Assembly (NCBI GenBank): GCA_052326585.1
Contig: JBKQLU010000038.1
Location: 1 to 64,000 of the forward strand
Reading direction: 5' to 3'
Length of the DNA: 64,000 nucleotides
From: JAPLJC01 sp052326585
GTDB lineage: Bacteria; Desulfobacterota; Desulfobaccia; Desulfobaccales; 0-14-0-80-60-11
Under the pieces are notes generated by a model. It was not told the origin of the DNA and searched no databases. It was given only the letters and a program-made list of their open reading frames with translations. The position numbers and the translations under genes were made by a program. Shown in pieces: positions 50,710-59,055 of the stretch (positions are counted from its first letter, which is position 1; each line of letters starts with the position of its first letter).

Positions 50710-52212
50710 ATGGCACACTCTGATGCCAAGATCTCCGGCGCCCCAGCCGGGGTTGGGAAGATGCGGCGTGCGGTGGGGATCATCCTTGCCTTTCTCGTCC
50801 TGATCGTCTTTCACTCTATCAATTTTCCGTCCTCCCTGACGCCGGTGGGACATGCCCTGCTCTCCGTGCTGCTCTTCATGCTGGTAATCTGGGTCTCGGA
50901 AGCCGTGGGCTATGCGGCCAGCTCGTTTTTTCTGATCGCGGCTTTTACGCTCCTGGTGGCCTTGGCCCCGGAAGCCGCCAATCCCGGTAAACTGGTGGGG
51001 ACCGAGGCAGCCCTGGGCATGGCCCTCTCCGGTTTCAGTTCGCCGGCCTGGGTGCTGGTGGTTTGCGCCCTGTTTCTGGCATCTGCCATCGAGATAACCG
51101 GGTTGGGGCAGAGAATCGGGCTGTTCGTCCTAAGCCGCATGGGGGCCAGGCCGAAACGGGTGCTCTTTGGAATCCTGTTGATGGCCTTTATCTTGACGGT
51201 CTTCATTCCGGCTCAGGCAGCCAACGCCGCCTTGATGACGGCAATAGCCCTGGGGATTATCAAGGCCTTCGGGTTGGACTTAAAGAGCAACTTGAGCAAA
51301 GGGATGTTGCTGCTGGTCGCCTTTGGCACCGGCATAGCCGGGATGGGCATCCTGACCTCAGGCGCCCCACCCATTCAGACCGCCATGTACATTTTCCAGG
51401 CTACCAAACACCGTATCACCTGGCTCGATTGGGCCATCTATGGCATGCCCTTTGCCGTGACCATGGGGGCGGTGCTCTATTTCCTGGTTCTCTATTTTTT
51501 CCCGGTGGGCAAGGATGAATTGGCCGGCGGGGTGTCCGTGGTGCAGGAGCACAGCGCCAAATTGGGGCCGATTAGCCGCGGCGAAGTTAAACTTTTGCTC
51601 ATCATGCTGGTAACCATCTTCATGTGGGGCACCGGCAATGTGCTGCACCGCCTGGACCCCAGCACGGTGGCGCTTCTGGCCGTGGCGGCGATATTTTTCC
51701 CGGGTCTCAGGGTAGCCGCCTGGAGAGACTTGGTGGGTAAGGTGAATTGGGGCACGCTGATGCTTTTCGGCGCCGCCATTTCCCTGGGGATCTGGCTTTT
51801 GAAGAGCGGGGCGGCGGCCTGGGTCGCCAAGAACACCATCATCGCCCTGGGAGTGGAGCAATGGCCCTTCCTGCTGCTGATCGCCGCCGGCGGCCTGTTC
51901 TTCTCCATCTTTTCCCTGGCTTTTTCCGCCCGGTCCGCGGCGGTAGCCGCCCTGGTGCCCACGGCTATCGGCTTTGCCCAGGGCCTCAACCTTCCCGGCC
52001 TCAGCGTCTGGGGGCTGACTCTGGTCTTCTACTACACCATCCAGTTTTCCGTGATCATCCCGGTGAACACCCCCATGTCCATGGTGGCTTACTCCACCGA
52101 CACCTTTAGTTCGGATGACATGATGAAGGTGGGTATCCCTCTGGTGATTATCGCCATTCTCTTTATGGTCATCTTCAGCGCCACCTATTGGCATTGGCTG
52201 GGATTGGTATGA
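50710..52212 (+). CDS. DASS/SLC13-family anion carrier
   Basis: 500 residues with about 12-13 helices. AFGTGIAGMGILTSGAPPIQTAMY near residue 205 and the C-terminal VIIPVNTPMSMVAYSTDTF are the two re-entrant loop regions of DASS carriers, which take up dicarboxylates, sulfate-like or sulfonate anions. The first loop reads SGAP rather than the usual SNT, so specificity may differ. It lies 31 nt after the SSS symporter and 46 nt before grdE. Confidence 0.85.
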   Translation: MAHSDAKISGAPAGVGKMRRAVGIILAFLVLIVFHSINFPSSLTPVGHALLSVLLFMLVIWVSEAVGYAASSFFLIAAFTLLVALAPEAANPGKLVGTEAALGMALSGFSSPAWVLVVCALFLASAIEITGLGQRIGLFVLSRMGARPKRVLFGILLMAFILTVFIPAQAANAALMTAIALGIIKAFGLDLKSNLSKGMLLLVAFGTGIAGMGILTSGAPPIQTAMYIFQATKHRITWLDWAIYGMPFAVTMGAVLYFLVLYFFPVGKDELAGGVSVVQEHSAKLGPISRGEVKLLLIMLVTIFMWGTGNVLHRLDPSTVALLAVAAIFFPGLRVAAWRDLVGKVNWGTLMLFGAAISLGIWLLKSGAAAWVAKNTIIALGVEQWPFLLLIAAGGLFFSIFSLAFSARSAAVAALVPTAIGFAQGLNLPGLSVWGLTLVFYYTIQFSVIIPVNTPMSMVAYSTDTFSSDDMMKVGIPLVIIAILFMVIFSATYWHWLGLV

Positions 52213-52258
52213 GCGGCTCATTAAGTATGGGAAGGCGGCCCTGCCAGGAGAGGCTTCT

Positions 52259-53515
52259 ATGAGGCTGGAGTTAGGCAAATTCACCATCAAGGAGGCCCGG
52301 TTCGGAGAGGCCACCGGCATTGACCAGGGGACCCTGGTTATCAACCAACCGGAATTGGCGGCCTTCCTGAACCGGGAGGGCGCCTTCGCGGAGGTTAAGG
52401 TGGAGCTGGCCCGGCCCGGGGAAGCAGTCAGGATTGTGCATGTCATGGACGCGGTAGAGCCGCGCCTGAAGATCTCCGGCGGCGCCACGCCCTTTCCCGG
52501 AGCCCTGGGCCCCATGGAGATTGCCGGCCGGGGGCGGACCAACGTGCTGGATGGGGTCGCCGTGCTGCAGACCGGCAAGCGCCAGGGTATTCAGGAAGGA
52601 GTGGTGGACATGTCCGGGCCAGGGGCGCCCTACAGCATCTTCTCCAAAACCATCAACGTGGTGCTGCTCTGCACGCCCCCGGCCGGCACTACGGACGCGG
52701 AGTTTGACCGGTCCACCCGGCAGGCGGCGCTGGAGGCCGCGGTCTACCTGGCCGGACCCACCCGCCATCTGGTTCCGGACCGGGTTGAGGTCTTTGACCT
52801 GGAGGCGCGGGAAGACCGGGATCGCCATCTGCCCCGGGTCGTGTATATCTATCACCTGCAATCCCAGGGTTTGTTGCGGGATACCCTGGTGTATGGCAAA
52901 AACGCCCGGGAACTCCTGCCCACCATCCTCCACCCCAATGAGGTGCTGGATGGGGCCATCGTCAGCAGCAACTATGTCATCGCCTGCCAGAAGAATCCCA
53001 CTTATCTCCATCTCCTGAACCCGGTGGTCCTGGAATTGGCGCGACGGCACGGGCGGGACCTGATTTTTGCGGGGGTGGTGCTGGCCAATGAACATAGCAC
53101 CCTGCGGGAAAAGGAACGCTCGGCGAAATTTGCCGCCAAGCTGGCCCAACAACTGGGCGCCCAGGGTGCGGTCATCACCCAGGAGGGCGGCGGCCACGCC
53201 GATACCGACCTGATGCTGAGCTGCCGGGAAAGTGAAAGACTCGGCATTAAGACCGTCATCCTGGCCAACGAGATTGCCGGAGCCGCCGGGGACCTGCCGT
53301 CGCTGGTGGATAGCGTCCCCGAAGCCGACGCCGTGGTCACCACCGGCAACAACGACGAGTTGGTGACGCTGGCCCCGGTTAAGCGGGTTTTAGGAGGCGG
53401 TGAGATCGCCGGGGCCGCAGGGCCGCCTGACTCCGGGCTGACCATCCCCATGGGACGGATCTATACGGCCACCAACCAGTTGGGGGCTACCCATCTATCT
53501 ATCAGGGAGTATTGA
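52259..53515 (+). CDS. grdE: Glycine/sarcosine/betaine reductase component B proprotein GrdE
   Basis: 418 residues. MRLELGKFTIKEARFGE at the start and IVSSNYVIACQKNPTYLHLLNP around residues 233-254 are GrdE hallmarks. Cys243 lies at the position where the proprotein is cleaved to give the two component B subunits and a pyruvoyl group (Cys242 in the characterised Eubacterium acidaminophilum protein, by recollection). With GrdB it binds and activates the amino substrate as a Schiff base. It starts 46 nt after the DASS carrier and ends 11 nt before grdB. Substrate could be glycine, sarcosine, betaine or a related compound. Confidence 0.93.
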   Translation: MRLELGKFTIKEARFGEATGIDQGTLVINQPELAAFLNREGAFAEVKVELARPGEAVRIVHVMDAVEPRLKISGGATPFPGALGPMEIAGRGRTNVLDGVAVLQTGKRQGIQEGVVDMSGPGAPYSIFSKTINVVLLCTPPAGTTDAEFDRSTRQAALEAAVYLAGPTRHLVPDRVEVFDLEAREDRDRHLPRVVYIYHLQSQGLLRDTLVYGKNARELLPTILHPNEVLDGAIVSSNYVIACQKNPTYLHLLNPVVLELARRHGRDLIFAGVVLANEHSTLREKERSAKFAAKLAQQLGAQGAVITQEGGGHADTDLMLSCRESERLGIKTVILANEIAGAAGDLPSLVDSVPEADAVVTTGNNDELVTLAPVKRVLGGGEIAGAAGPPDSGLTIPMGRIYTATNQLGATHLSIREY

Positions 53516-53526
53516 GGAGGGACTGG

Positions 53527-54831
53527 ATGATCAGGGTAGTCCATTATCTTAATCAGTTTTTCGGCCAGATCGGCGGCGAAGACCAGGCCGGGGTGGCTCC
53601 CCGGGCGGTGGCCAAACCGGTGGGACCGGGGCTGGCCCTGCAGGCCGCCCTGGGCGGGAAGGCCCAGGTGGTGGGTACGGTGATCTGCGGGGATAACTTC
53701 TTTGCCGAACATCCCCAAGAGGCCACTGAAGCAGTGCTGCAACTCATCAGGTCCTTTGAGCCTCAGTTGGTCGTAACCGGTCCAGCCTTCAACGCCGGGA
53801 GGTATGGCCCGGCCTGCGGGGCCGTATGCCAGGCCGTGCAGGCCCGGCTTGGAGTTGCGGCGGTGACCGGCATGTACCCGGAAAATCCCGGCGTAGAACT
53901 CTACCGCAAGGACATCTTTTGCGTGGCAACCGGTTCCTCTGCGGTTGGCATGCGCCAGGCCCTTGCGGCCATGGCCGCCCTGGGTCTAAAATTGGCCGGC
54001 GGCGAGGCCTTGGGTCCACCCGCGGCCGAAGGTTATCTGCCCCGGGGAATCCGCAAAAATACCTGGGCCGGCAAAACCGGGGCGGCGCGGGCGGTGGACC
54101 TGCTCCTGGCCAAATTGCAGGGGCTCCCTTACCAGACGGAGCTTCCCATGCCTTCCTTTGAGAGGGTCCCGCCGGCTCCCCCGGTGCGCGACCTGGGCAC
54201 GGCCACCGTGGCCCTGGTAACCGAAGGCGGTATCGTCCCCCAGGGCAACCCGGACCGGCTGGAGTCGGCCCGGGCCAGCAAGTTTCTCAAGTACAGCCTG
54301 GAGGGCGTCACAGACCTGTCGGGAGTGGAATTCCAGTCCGTCGACGGTGGCTACAGTAATGTCTTTGCCAACGAAGACCCCGATCGGGTATTGCCGGTGG
54401 ACGTGCTCCGGGACTGCGAGCGCGAGGGCAAGATCGGCAGGTTGTACCCGTACTTTTTTACCACCACCGGCAACGGCACCACCCTGGAAAACTCTCGCAA
54501 ATTTGGCCGGGAGATTGCCGGGGTTTTGCTGGCGGACGGGGTGCAGGCGGTTATCCTGACCTCCACCTGAGGGACAGGGACTCGTTGCGGGGCAACGATC
54601 ACCAAAGAACTCGAAAAGGCCGGGATTCCCACGGTGCAAATCTGCAACATCACCTCTATTGCCTTGGCAGTCGGCGCCAACCGGATCTTGCCGGCTCTCG
54701 CCATACCCTACCCCCTGGGCAGTCCCGACCTGAGCCCCGACCAGGAGAAAGCGGTGCGGCGCAAACTGGTGGATCAAGCCCTGGCCGCGTTGCAGGCAGG
54801 GGTTGGCGAGCCAACGATTTTCAACGCCTGA
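53527..54831 (+). CDS. grdB: Glycine/sarcosine/betaine reductase component B selenoprotein (GrdB/F/H type), with in-frame TGA for Sec
   Basis: 434 residues including selenocysteine 348. MIRVVHYLNQFFGQIGGE is the typical start, with GAGGAGG upstream. Reading is open to TGA at 54568-54570 (VILTST-Sec-GTGTRCGATITKEL) and continues for 86 further codons of family sequence to TGA 54829-54831. Sec348 and Cys354 match the family's redox motif. The split into two ORFs is therefore recoding, not decay. The selenol attacks the substrate bound to the GrdE pyruvoyl group and passes the C2 unit to GrdA. A small hairpin follows the TGA. Glycine, sarcosine and betaine forms are not distinguishable here. Confidence 0.93.
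54583..54597 (+). promoter_or_regulatory. Candidate bacterial SECIS hairpin in grdB
   Basis: CGTTGC-GGG-GCAACG, a perfect 6-bp stem with a GGG loop, 12 nt after the Sec TGA codon and within the coding frame. Bacterial SECIS elements lie at this distance and present a G-containing apical loop to SelB. Confidence 0.65.
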
Positions 54832-54864
54832 CGGGAACTGTCCGGCGTCGCGGAGGAAGATGAA

Positions 54865-56298
54865 ATGGGTTACCCGGTAGTCAAGGGAGTCTCCTATGTG
54901 CTGGCGCACACTCCGGACCTGGTCCGCTACGGATCGAAACCGGTGCGGGAGATTCCCAAGGAAACAGGTTTACTGGAGAAGATCAACTCGCACTTGCGGA
55001 GCTATGAGGAAGCCGTGGCATACCCGGCGCACCAGGCTTTTCTTGGGGCCCTCCGTCCGGAAGACTTATGGGAAATTGACCGCCCCTGGTCTCAACATCC
55101 TTGGGCAGGGGCGCAACGGTTCGGCCCTTTTGGCGAAATCATGCCTCAATCCGAGTTCTACGGCCTGATGAAGGTGGTGGATGAGTTCAGCCTGATCCAT
55201 TTGGAAGAGACCTTTAGCGCCAGGGTCAGGCAGGCTCTGGCGCAGCACCCCCTGTTCCAGGATGAGGACCTGGAGCGCTTGGGTACGGGAGTCCCGTTAC
55301 CGGAGCTGCATCAGAAAATTGCTCGCGGCGCCCTGCCTCTTTACGGCAACGCCGAGCTGGTGGGCTGCTTTGTCAACGGCCACGATGAGGATGAAAACCT
55401 GAGCGCCGCCATCCTCATGGAAAACCTGGCCTGCAAGGCCTCGGGCATCCTGGCGTTGCGCCACCTGCTCACTGCCTTTGGGCCCGGCGCCGCGGCCATT
55501 GATTATGTTATGAATTGCGGGGAGGAGGCCGTGGGCGACCGCTACCAGCGGGGCGCCGGCAACCTGGCCAAGGCCATGGCGGAAAAAGCCGGCTGCGTTA
55601 ACAGCAGCGGCGCCGATATCAAGGCCTTCTGCTGCGCTCCGGTGCATACCATGGTATTGGCGGCCAGCCTGGTTCAGGCCGGAGTATTCGAGGAGGTGGC
55701 AGTGGTGGGCGGCGGTGCCCTGGCCAAACTCGGCATGAAGATGCGCGGCCACCTGGCCAAATCCCTCCCCATCATGGAGGACGTCCTGGGGGCCTTTGCC
55801 GTGGTGGTGGGCCGGGATGACGGGGTCAATCCCAGGATCAGGCTCGACGTGGTGGGCAAACATGACGTGGGGGCCTCTTCCTCGCAGCAGGCCATTATGG
55901 AATGCCTGGTTTCTAAGCCGTTGGCGCGGGTGGGCCTGAAGATTACCGATATCGAAAAGTACGCCACGGAGATGCATAACCCGGAAATCACCGAGCCGGC
56001 CGGCAGCGGCAACACCCCCCAGGGGAACTACCGCATGATTGGCGGACTGGCCGTTATGCATAAGTTGCTGACTCCCGCCGACCTGGATCAGTTTGTGCGC
56101 ACCCACGGCATGCCGGGCTTCGCCCCCACCCAGGGGCATATCCCCTCGGCCCTGCCATTCCTGGGCCACGCCCGCAAGCGGATGCTCCAGGGGGATTTGC
56201 GCCAGGCCATGTTTCTGGGCAAGGGCAGTCTCTTTTTGGCCAAGATGACTAAGTTGTCCGATGGGATGTCATTCTTATTAGAGAAAAATGGCAGTTAG
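54865..56298 (+). CDS. grdC: Glycine reductase component C, beta subunit GrdC
   Basis: 477 residues with thiolase/ketoacyl-synthase-like folds. The opening VVKGVSYVLAHTPDLVRYGSKP is family-specific, and FCCAPVHTMVLAASLVQAG, EMHNPEITEPAGSGNTPQGNY and HIPSALPFLGHARKRM are conserved blocks. Component C normally pairs GrdC with GrdD to turn the Se-carboxymethyl group of GrdA into acetyl phosphate. No grdD follows here; a partner must be elsewhere or the reaction differs. CGGAGGAAG lies upstream of the start. It is shorter than some GrdC proteins (about 510). Confidence 0.9.
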   Translation: MGYPVVKGVSYVLAHTPDLVRYGSKPVREIPKETGLLEKINSHLRSYEEAVAYPAHQAFLGALRPEDLWEIDRPWSQHPWAGAQRFGPFGEIMPQSEFYGLMKVVDEFSLIHLEETFSARVRQALAQHPLFQDEDLERLGTGVPLPELHQKIARGALPLYGNAELVGCFVNGHDEDENLSAAILMENLACKASGILALRHLLTAFGPGAAAIDYVMNCGEEAVGDRYQRGAGNLAKAMAEKAGCVNSSGADIKAFCCAPVHTMVLAASLVQAGVFEEVAVVGGGALAKLGMKMRGHLAKSLPIMEDVLGAFAVVVGRDDGVNPRIRLDVVGKHDVGASSSQQAIMECLVSKPLARVGLKITDIEKYATEMHNPEITEPAGSGNTPQGNYRMIGGLAVMHKLLTPADLDQFVRTHGMPGFAPTQGHIPSALPFLGHARKRMLQGDLRQAMFLGKGSLFLAKMTKLSDGMSFLLEKNGS

Positions 56299-56341
56299 AA
56301 AGAAAGGGAAGATAAGAGGGAGACTAAGGAGGTCTCGTCAC

Positions 56342-56794
56342 ATGCTGCAAGGGAAAAAAGTGATTTGCATCGGGGAACGGGATGGGGTGCCGGCGCCGGC
56401 CATTGCCGAGTGCGTCCGGACCGCAGGGGCGCAGCCGGTCCTGGCATTGACCCAGTGCTTTGTCTGAACCGCGGCTGGGGCCATGGATCTGGAAGATCAG
56501 GGGACGATCAAGAAAGCCGTTGAAGACAACGGCACGGAAAACCTGGTGGTGGTTTTGGGCTCTCCCGATGCGGAAAGCGCGCAAATCTATGCTGAAACCG
56601 TCACCAATGGCGACCCCACCTTCGCAGGTCCTTTGGCCGGAGTCCCGTTGGGACTCCCGGTGTATCATATCCTGGAAGACCGCATCAAGGAATTGGTGGA
56701 TCCGGAAATCTACCAGCAGCAAATAGGGATGATGGAGTTTGTCCTAAACAAGGCGGCCATTACCGCGGCGCTGGAAAAGGTCCGCGGGCACTAG
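56342..56794 (+). CDS. grdA: Glycine/sarcosine/betaine reductase selenoprotein A (GrdA), with in-frame TGA for Sec
   Basis: 150 residues with selenocysteine 42. The frame from ATG 56342 (QGKKVICIGERDGVPAPAIAE) reaches TGA at 56465-56467 within Q-CFV-Sec-TAAGAMDLED, the invariant Cys-x-x-Sec motif of GrdA, and continues for 108 codons to TAG. GrdA carries the carboxymethyl group as a selenoether from component B to component C. AGGAGG precedes the start. In most organisms grdA sits before grdB; here it is last in the cluster. A SECIS-like hairpin follows the TGA. Confidence 0.94.
56486..56498 (+). promoter_or_regulatory. Candidate bacterial SECIS hairpin in grdA
   Basis: GATCT-GGA-AGATC, a perfect 5-bp stem with a GGA loop, beginning 18 nt after the Sec TGA. 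Size and G-rich loop resemble the grdB hairpin. Confidence 0.55.
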
Positions 56795-56945
56795 CCCTTA
56801 CAGACTGGCGCCGGAAGCGCGGTAAACTTCCATCAGAGTGGACGTTTTTCGGGGAACCCGAGGGTGTTCTGCGCACCAAGCCCGGGGCGCTGCCCGCTGC
56901 CAGTCCTCCAGATCAATAGTAATTAGGTTGTCCATTTATGCCATA

Positions 56946-57884
56946 TCATTCCTGACAGTTATTGCAATGAACTCTTTTGATTATTCTTTTTTTGTCTCTG
57001 ATATTGGCCATTTCTCCATTGTTCCAGATCTCCTCAAAGTTATTATCATTTAAATTTCCGACAGTCATTTCGCTATTGTAGATTTTATAGCATGGATTTA
57101 CTTGATTATAGGCATTTACAATAAATATAAGATAAGGTAACAAACAATTTCGCTTTCGAATAATATTCTCTTCTTTATATTTCTTCCTGATTTGCACAGC
57201 TTCGTCAATAATTCTGAATTTATCGCAACCCATATCTTTGGCCATTTTAGAAGCAAGGCTTTGTTCTGCTTTATTCCAGGGAAGATCGAGCATTTGCCAT
57301 TCAATATTCAATTTACTATGTAATGCAGACTTGTAATAGACTAATTTTCTAAGATTTGCGAAGACCAGGTTAATGTCACCCTGAGTCCGGTATTTTTTAT
57401 ATACTCCCTCTGACACACCGTCTATAGCTATTATAATATAATCCAAGGCGGATAAGACAAGGTCTCTCCAAAAATCATCGGGTTTATTTACTGAAAGAGA
57501 TGTAGATATAATGGTCCCGATATTACGAGAATGCGCATATTGAATATATTCTATCAGCCTCTCGTTGAGAAGCGGTTCTCCGATATCATATAGTGAAACT
57601 AAAAAGATATAATCCTTGACTTTATCAATAAGGTCCTTATATAACGTAAATGGATAAAAAACTGATTCCTTTTTTGCGGTGCAATATTTGCAAAATACAA
57701 AACATTCTCTGCTAATTTCACATTTTAACAATGCGGGCATTGTACCTATTCTAGATTTACCTATTAGGTAATTTAAAAAAGCAACACAACAATTTACATA
57801 TTTTTTTACGGAACCATACCTTAAGAATAATTTAAGGTAGCGGCTCCAATGCGATATTGGCAATTTCCTGCGTTTATCTTGCAT
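56946..57884 (-). CDS. Radical SAM protein with SPASM-like C-terminus
   Basis: 312 residues from ATG 57884; a longer frame starts at 57995. The radical SAM cluster motif C-x3-C-x2-C is CFVFCKYC near residue 65. A glycine-poor GEPLLNERLIEYIQYAHSRN follows as the SAM-binding GEP motif. The C-terminal CYKIYN...GNLNDNNFEEIWNNGEM...VHCNNCQE is the SPASM arrangement that binds auxiliary iron-sulfur clusters, as in enzymes modifying peptides or cofactors. The gene is strongly A/T-rich compared with all neighbours, so it was probably acquired. No precursor peptide gene is recognised next to it. Confidence 0.85.
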   Translation of the reverse strand: MQDKRRKLPISHWSRYLKLFLRYGSVKKYVNCCVAFLNYLIGKSRIGTMPALLKCEISRECFVFCKYCTAKKESVFYPFTLYKDLIDKVKDYIFLVSLYDIGEPLLNERLIEYIQYAHSRNIGTIISTSLSVNKPDDFWRDLVLSALDYIIIAIDGVSEGVYKKYRTQGDINLVFANLRKLVYYKSALHSKLNIEWQMLDLPWNKAEQSLASKMAKDMGCDKFRIIDEAVQIRKKYKEENIIRKRNCLLPYLIFIVNAYNQVNPCYKIYNSEMTVGNLNDNNFEEIWNNGEMANIRDKKRIIKRVHCNNCQE

Positions 57885-58079
57885 AACCAACCTTGTTCGC
57901 AGGATTGATGCCAAAAGAGAAGTTCTCGCTTGACCCCAAAAAAATATCCGCTCGTTTGCAAAGAGTAGCGGCGCAGCGGAGTCAAATGGCGACAAATCGG
58001 GGGTTCGGAGTGAAGGGCACTCATCATAAAGCCACGGCTTAAGGAAACCTTCCGATAACTGGCCAATTTTTTACGACCC

Positions 58080-58377
58080 TCCAGGGGCTTTGCGGATATG
58101 GCTCTTCAGAGTTCTCATTTTCTTGCCGCATTCCAGACAGGCTACCTATTTCTGCGGCACAATATCATTTTAACGGGATCGGTGCTTTCTTAGCCACTTC
58201 GCCTTGTGGGGCTTTTGCCGCTGCCGTGGTCTCTGGTATCGCCACCTCGCCTTCCAGGGAAGCCAGGAGATTGTAGACGTCTTTAATTTCATCTACTAAT
58301 TCTTGGCTGGATAATTCCGAGAGAGGTGCAGGTGAGATAACGTTATCGGCGGTGATTTGCAAAATTTCTGTGACCAT
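58080..58377 (-). pseudogene. MucR/Ros-type zinc-finger regulator, frameshifted
   Basis: The ATG at 58377 opens 70 codons (MVTEILQITADNVISPAPL, LSSQELVDEIKDVYNLLASLEGE) that resemble the N-terminal half of MucR-type regulators, ending at a TGA. In another minus frame directly downstream, 58089-58145 encodes VACLECGKKMRTLKSHIRK, the MucR zinc finger (C-x2-C...H), interrupted upstream by a TAG and soon followed by a stop. A frameshift and a stop therefore separate the two halves. No C-terminal part is seen. It lies in the A/T-rich island. Confidence 0.75.
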
Positions 58378-58427
58378 GGAAGATCCCCTTATTGTTTGAC
58401 TTAGTGATAACCCGACGAGAGAAAATT

Positions 58428-58871
58428 ATGGAAGCAAAAATCGCGAATTTATGGACACAGGATTCTCCTGTCGCAAAATCATGGTTAGCGAAGGCGAATA
58501 TCAGGGGAAACCAGGATTTACCTTTTTCCGGATACGCCCCATATTATTCTCAAGGCAGAGGGCATCAGCAAACCGAGCCGCTGCATCTTAAAATTCACTA
58601 TGGTTTTAAGCCGGGAGGAATGGCCAAAATGGGGAGAGCATCTATTAAACGAGAGCTTCTGGCGGTTTTCATGGAAAGGCCACTCTATTTCAATATACCG
58701 CTTCGAAAAAGGCTGGAATTCCTGAAATTATTTTCCGCGCAACCTGTTCCGCAGCTCATTTGTGAATATACCGAACACTTGATCGGGGGAGGCTTTGATT
58801 TCGAAGCCAGGGAATTTGCCGGCAGAGATCAAACCTGGATTTCACCTGGCCCCGGTTTTAGACTACCTTAA
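58428..58871 (+). CDS. Hypothetical protein of the A/T-rich island
   Basis: 147 residues from ATG 58428. No recognised domain, signal peptide or membrane segment. The sequence is moderately basic with an aromatic patch (GYAPYYSQGRGHQQTEPLHLKIHYGF) and a C-terminal HLIGGGFDFEAREFAG. Divergent from the MucR pseudogene. Codon use is plausible but the gene could be a remnant; the ribosome-binding site (GAGAGAAAA) is weak. Confidence 0.5.
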   Translation: MEAKIANLWTQDSPVAKSWLAKANIRGNQDLPFSGYAPYYSQGRGHQQTEPLHLKIHYGFKPGGMAKMGRASIKRELLAVFMERPLYFNIPLRKRLEFLKLFSAQPVPQLICEYTEHLIGGGFDFEAREFAGRDQTWISPGPGFRLP

Positions 58872-59055
58872 GGCGCCTTTCCCCCAGTCCGATTATTGAC
58901 CGGGAAGTTGACTGCGCTCCCCGGTTCCAGGACCTGCCTCATGATCACCACGGTCTCTAAAGCCTTAAAGTAGCTTTTTGCTGCTTTTTCCCTGGTTAGC
59001 TGCCGAAGAGAGGCGCAGGTAAAGATTGCGGAGAGTTGAGCCGCCCCCCGCCGCC

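Noticed and set aside
52213..52258. Glycine riboswitch upstream of grdE
   Set aside because: The gap to the DASS gene is only 46 nt, too short for the aptamer.
53527..54831. Two separate broken grdB genes
   Set aside because: The TGA lies exactly at the selenocysteine position of the family and the frame continues with family sequence; recoding explains it better than decay.
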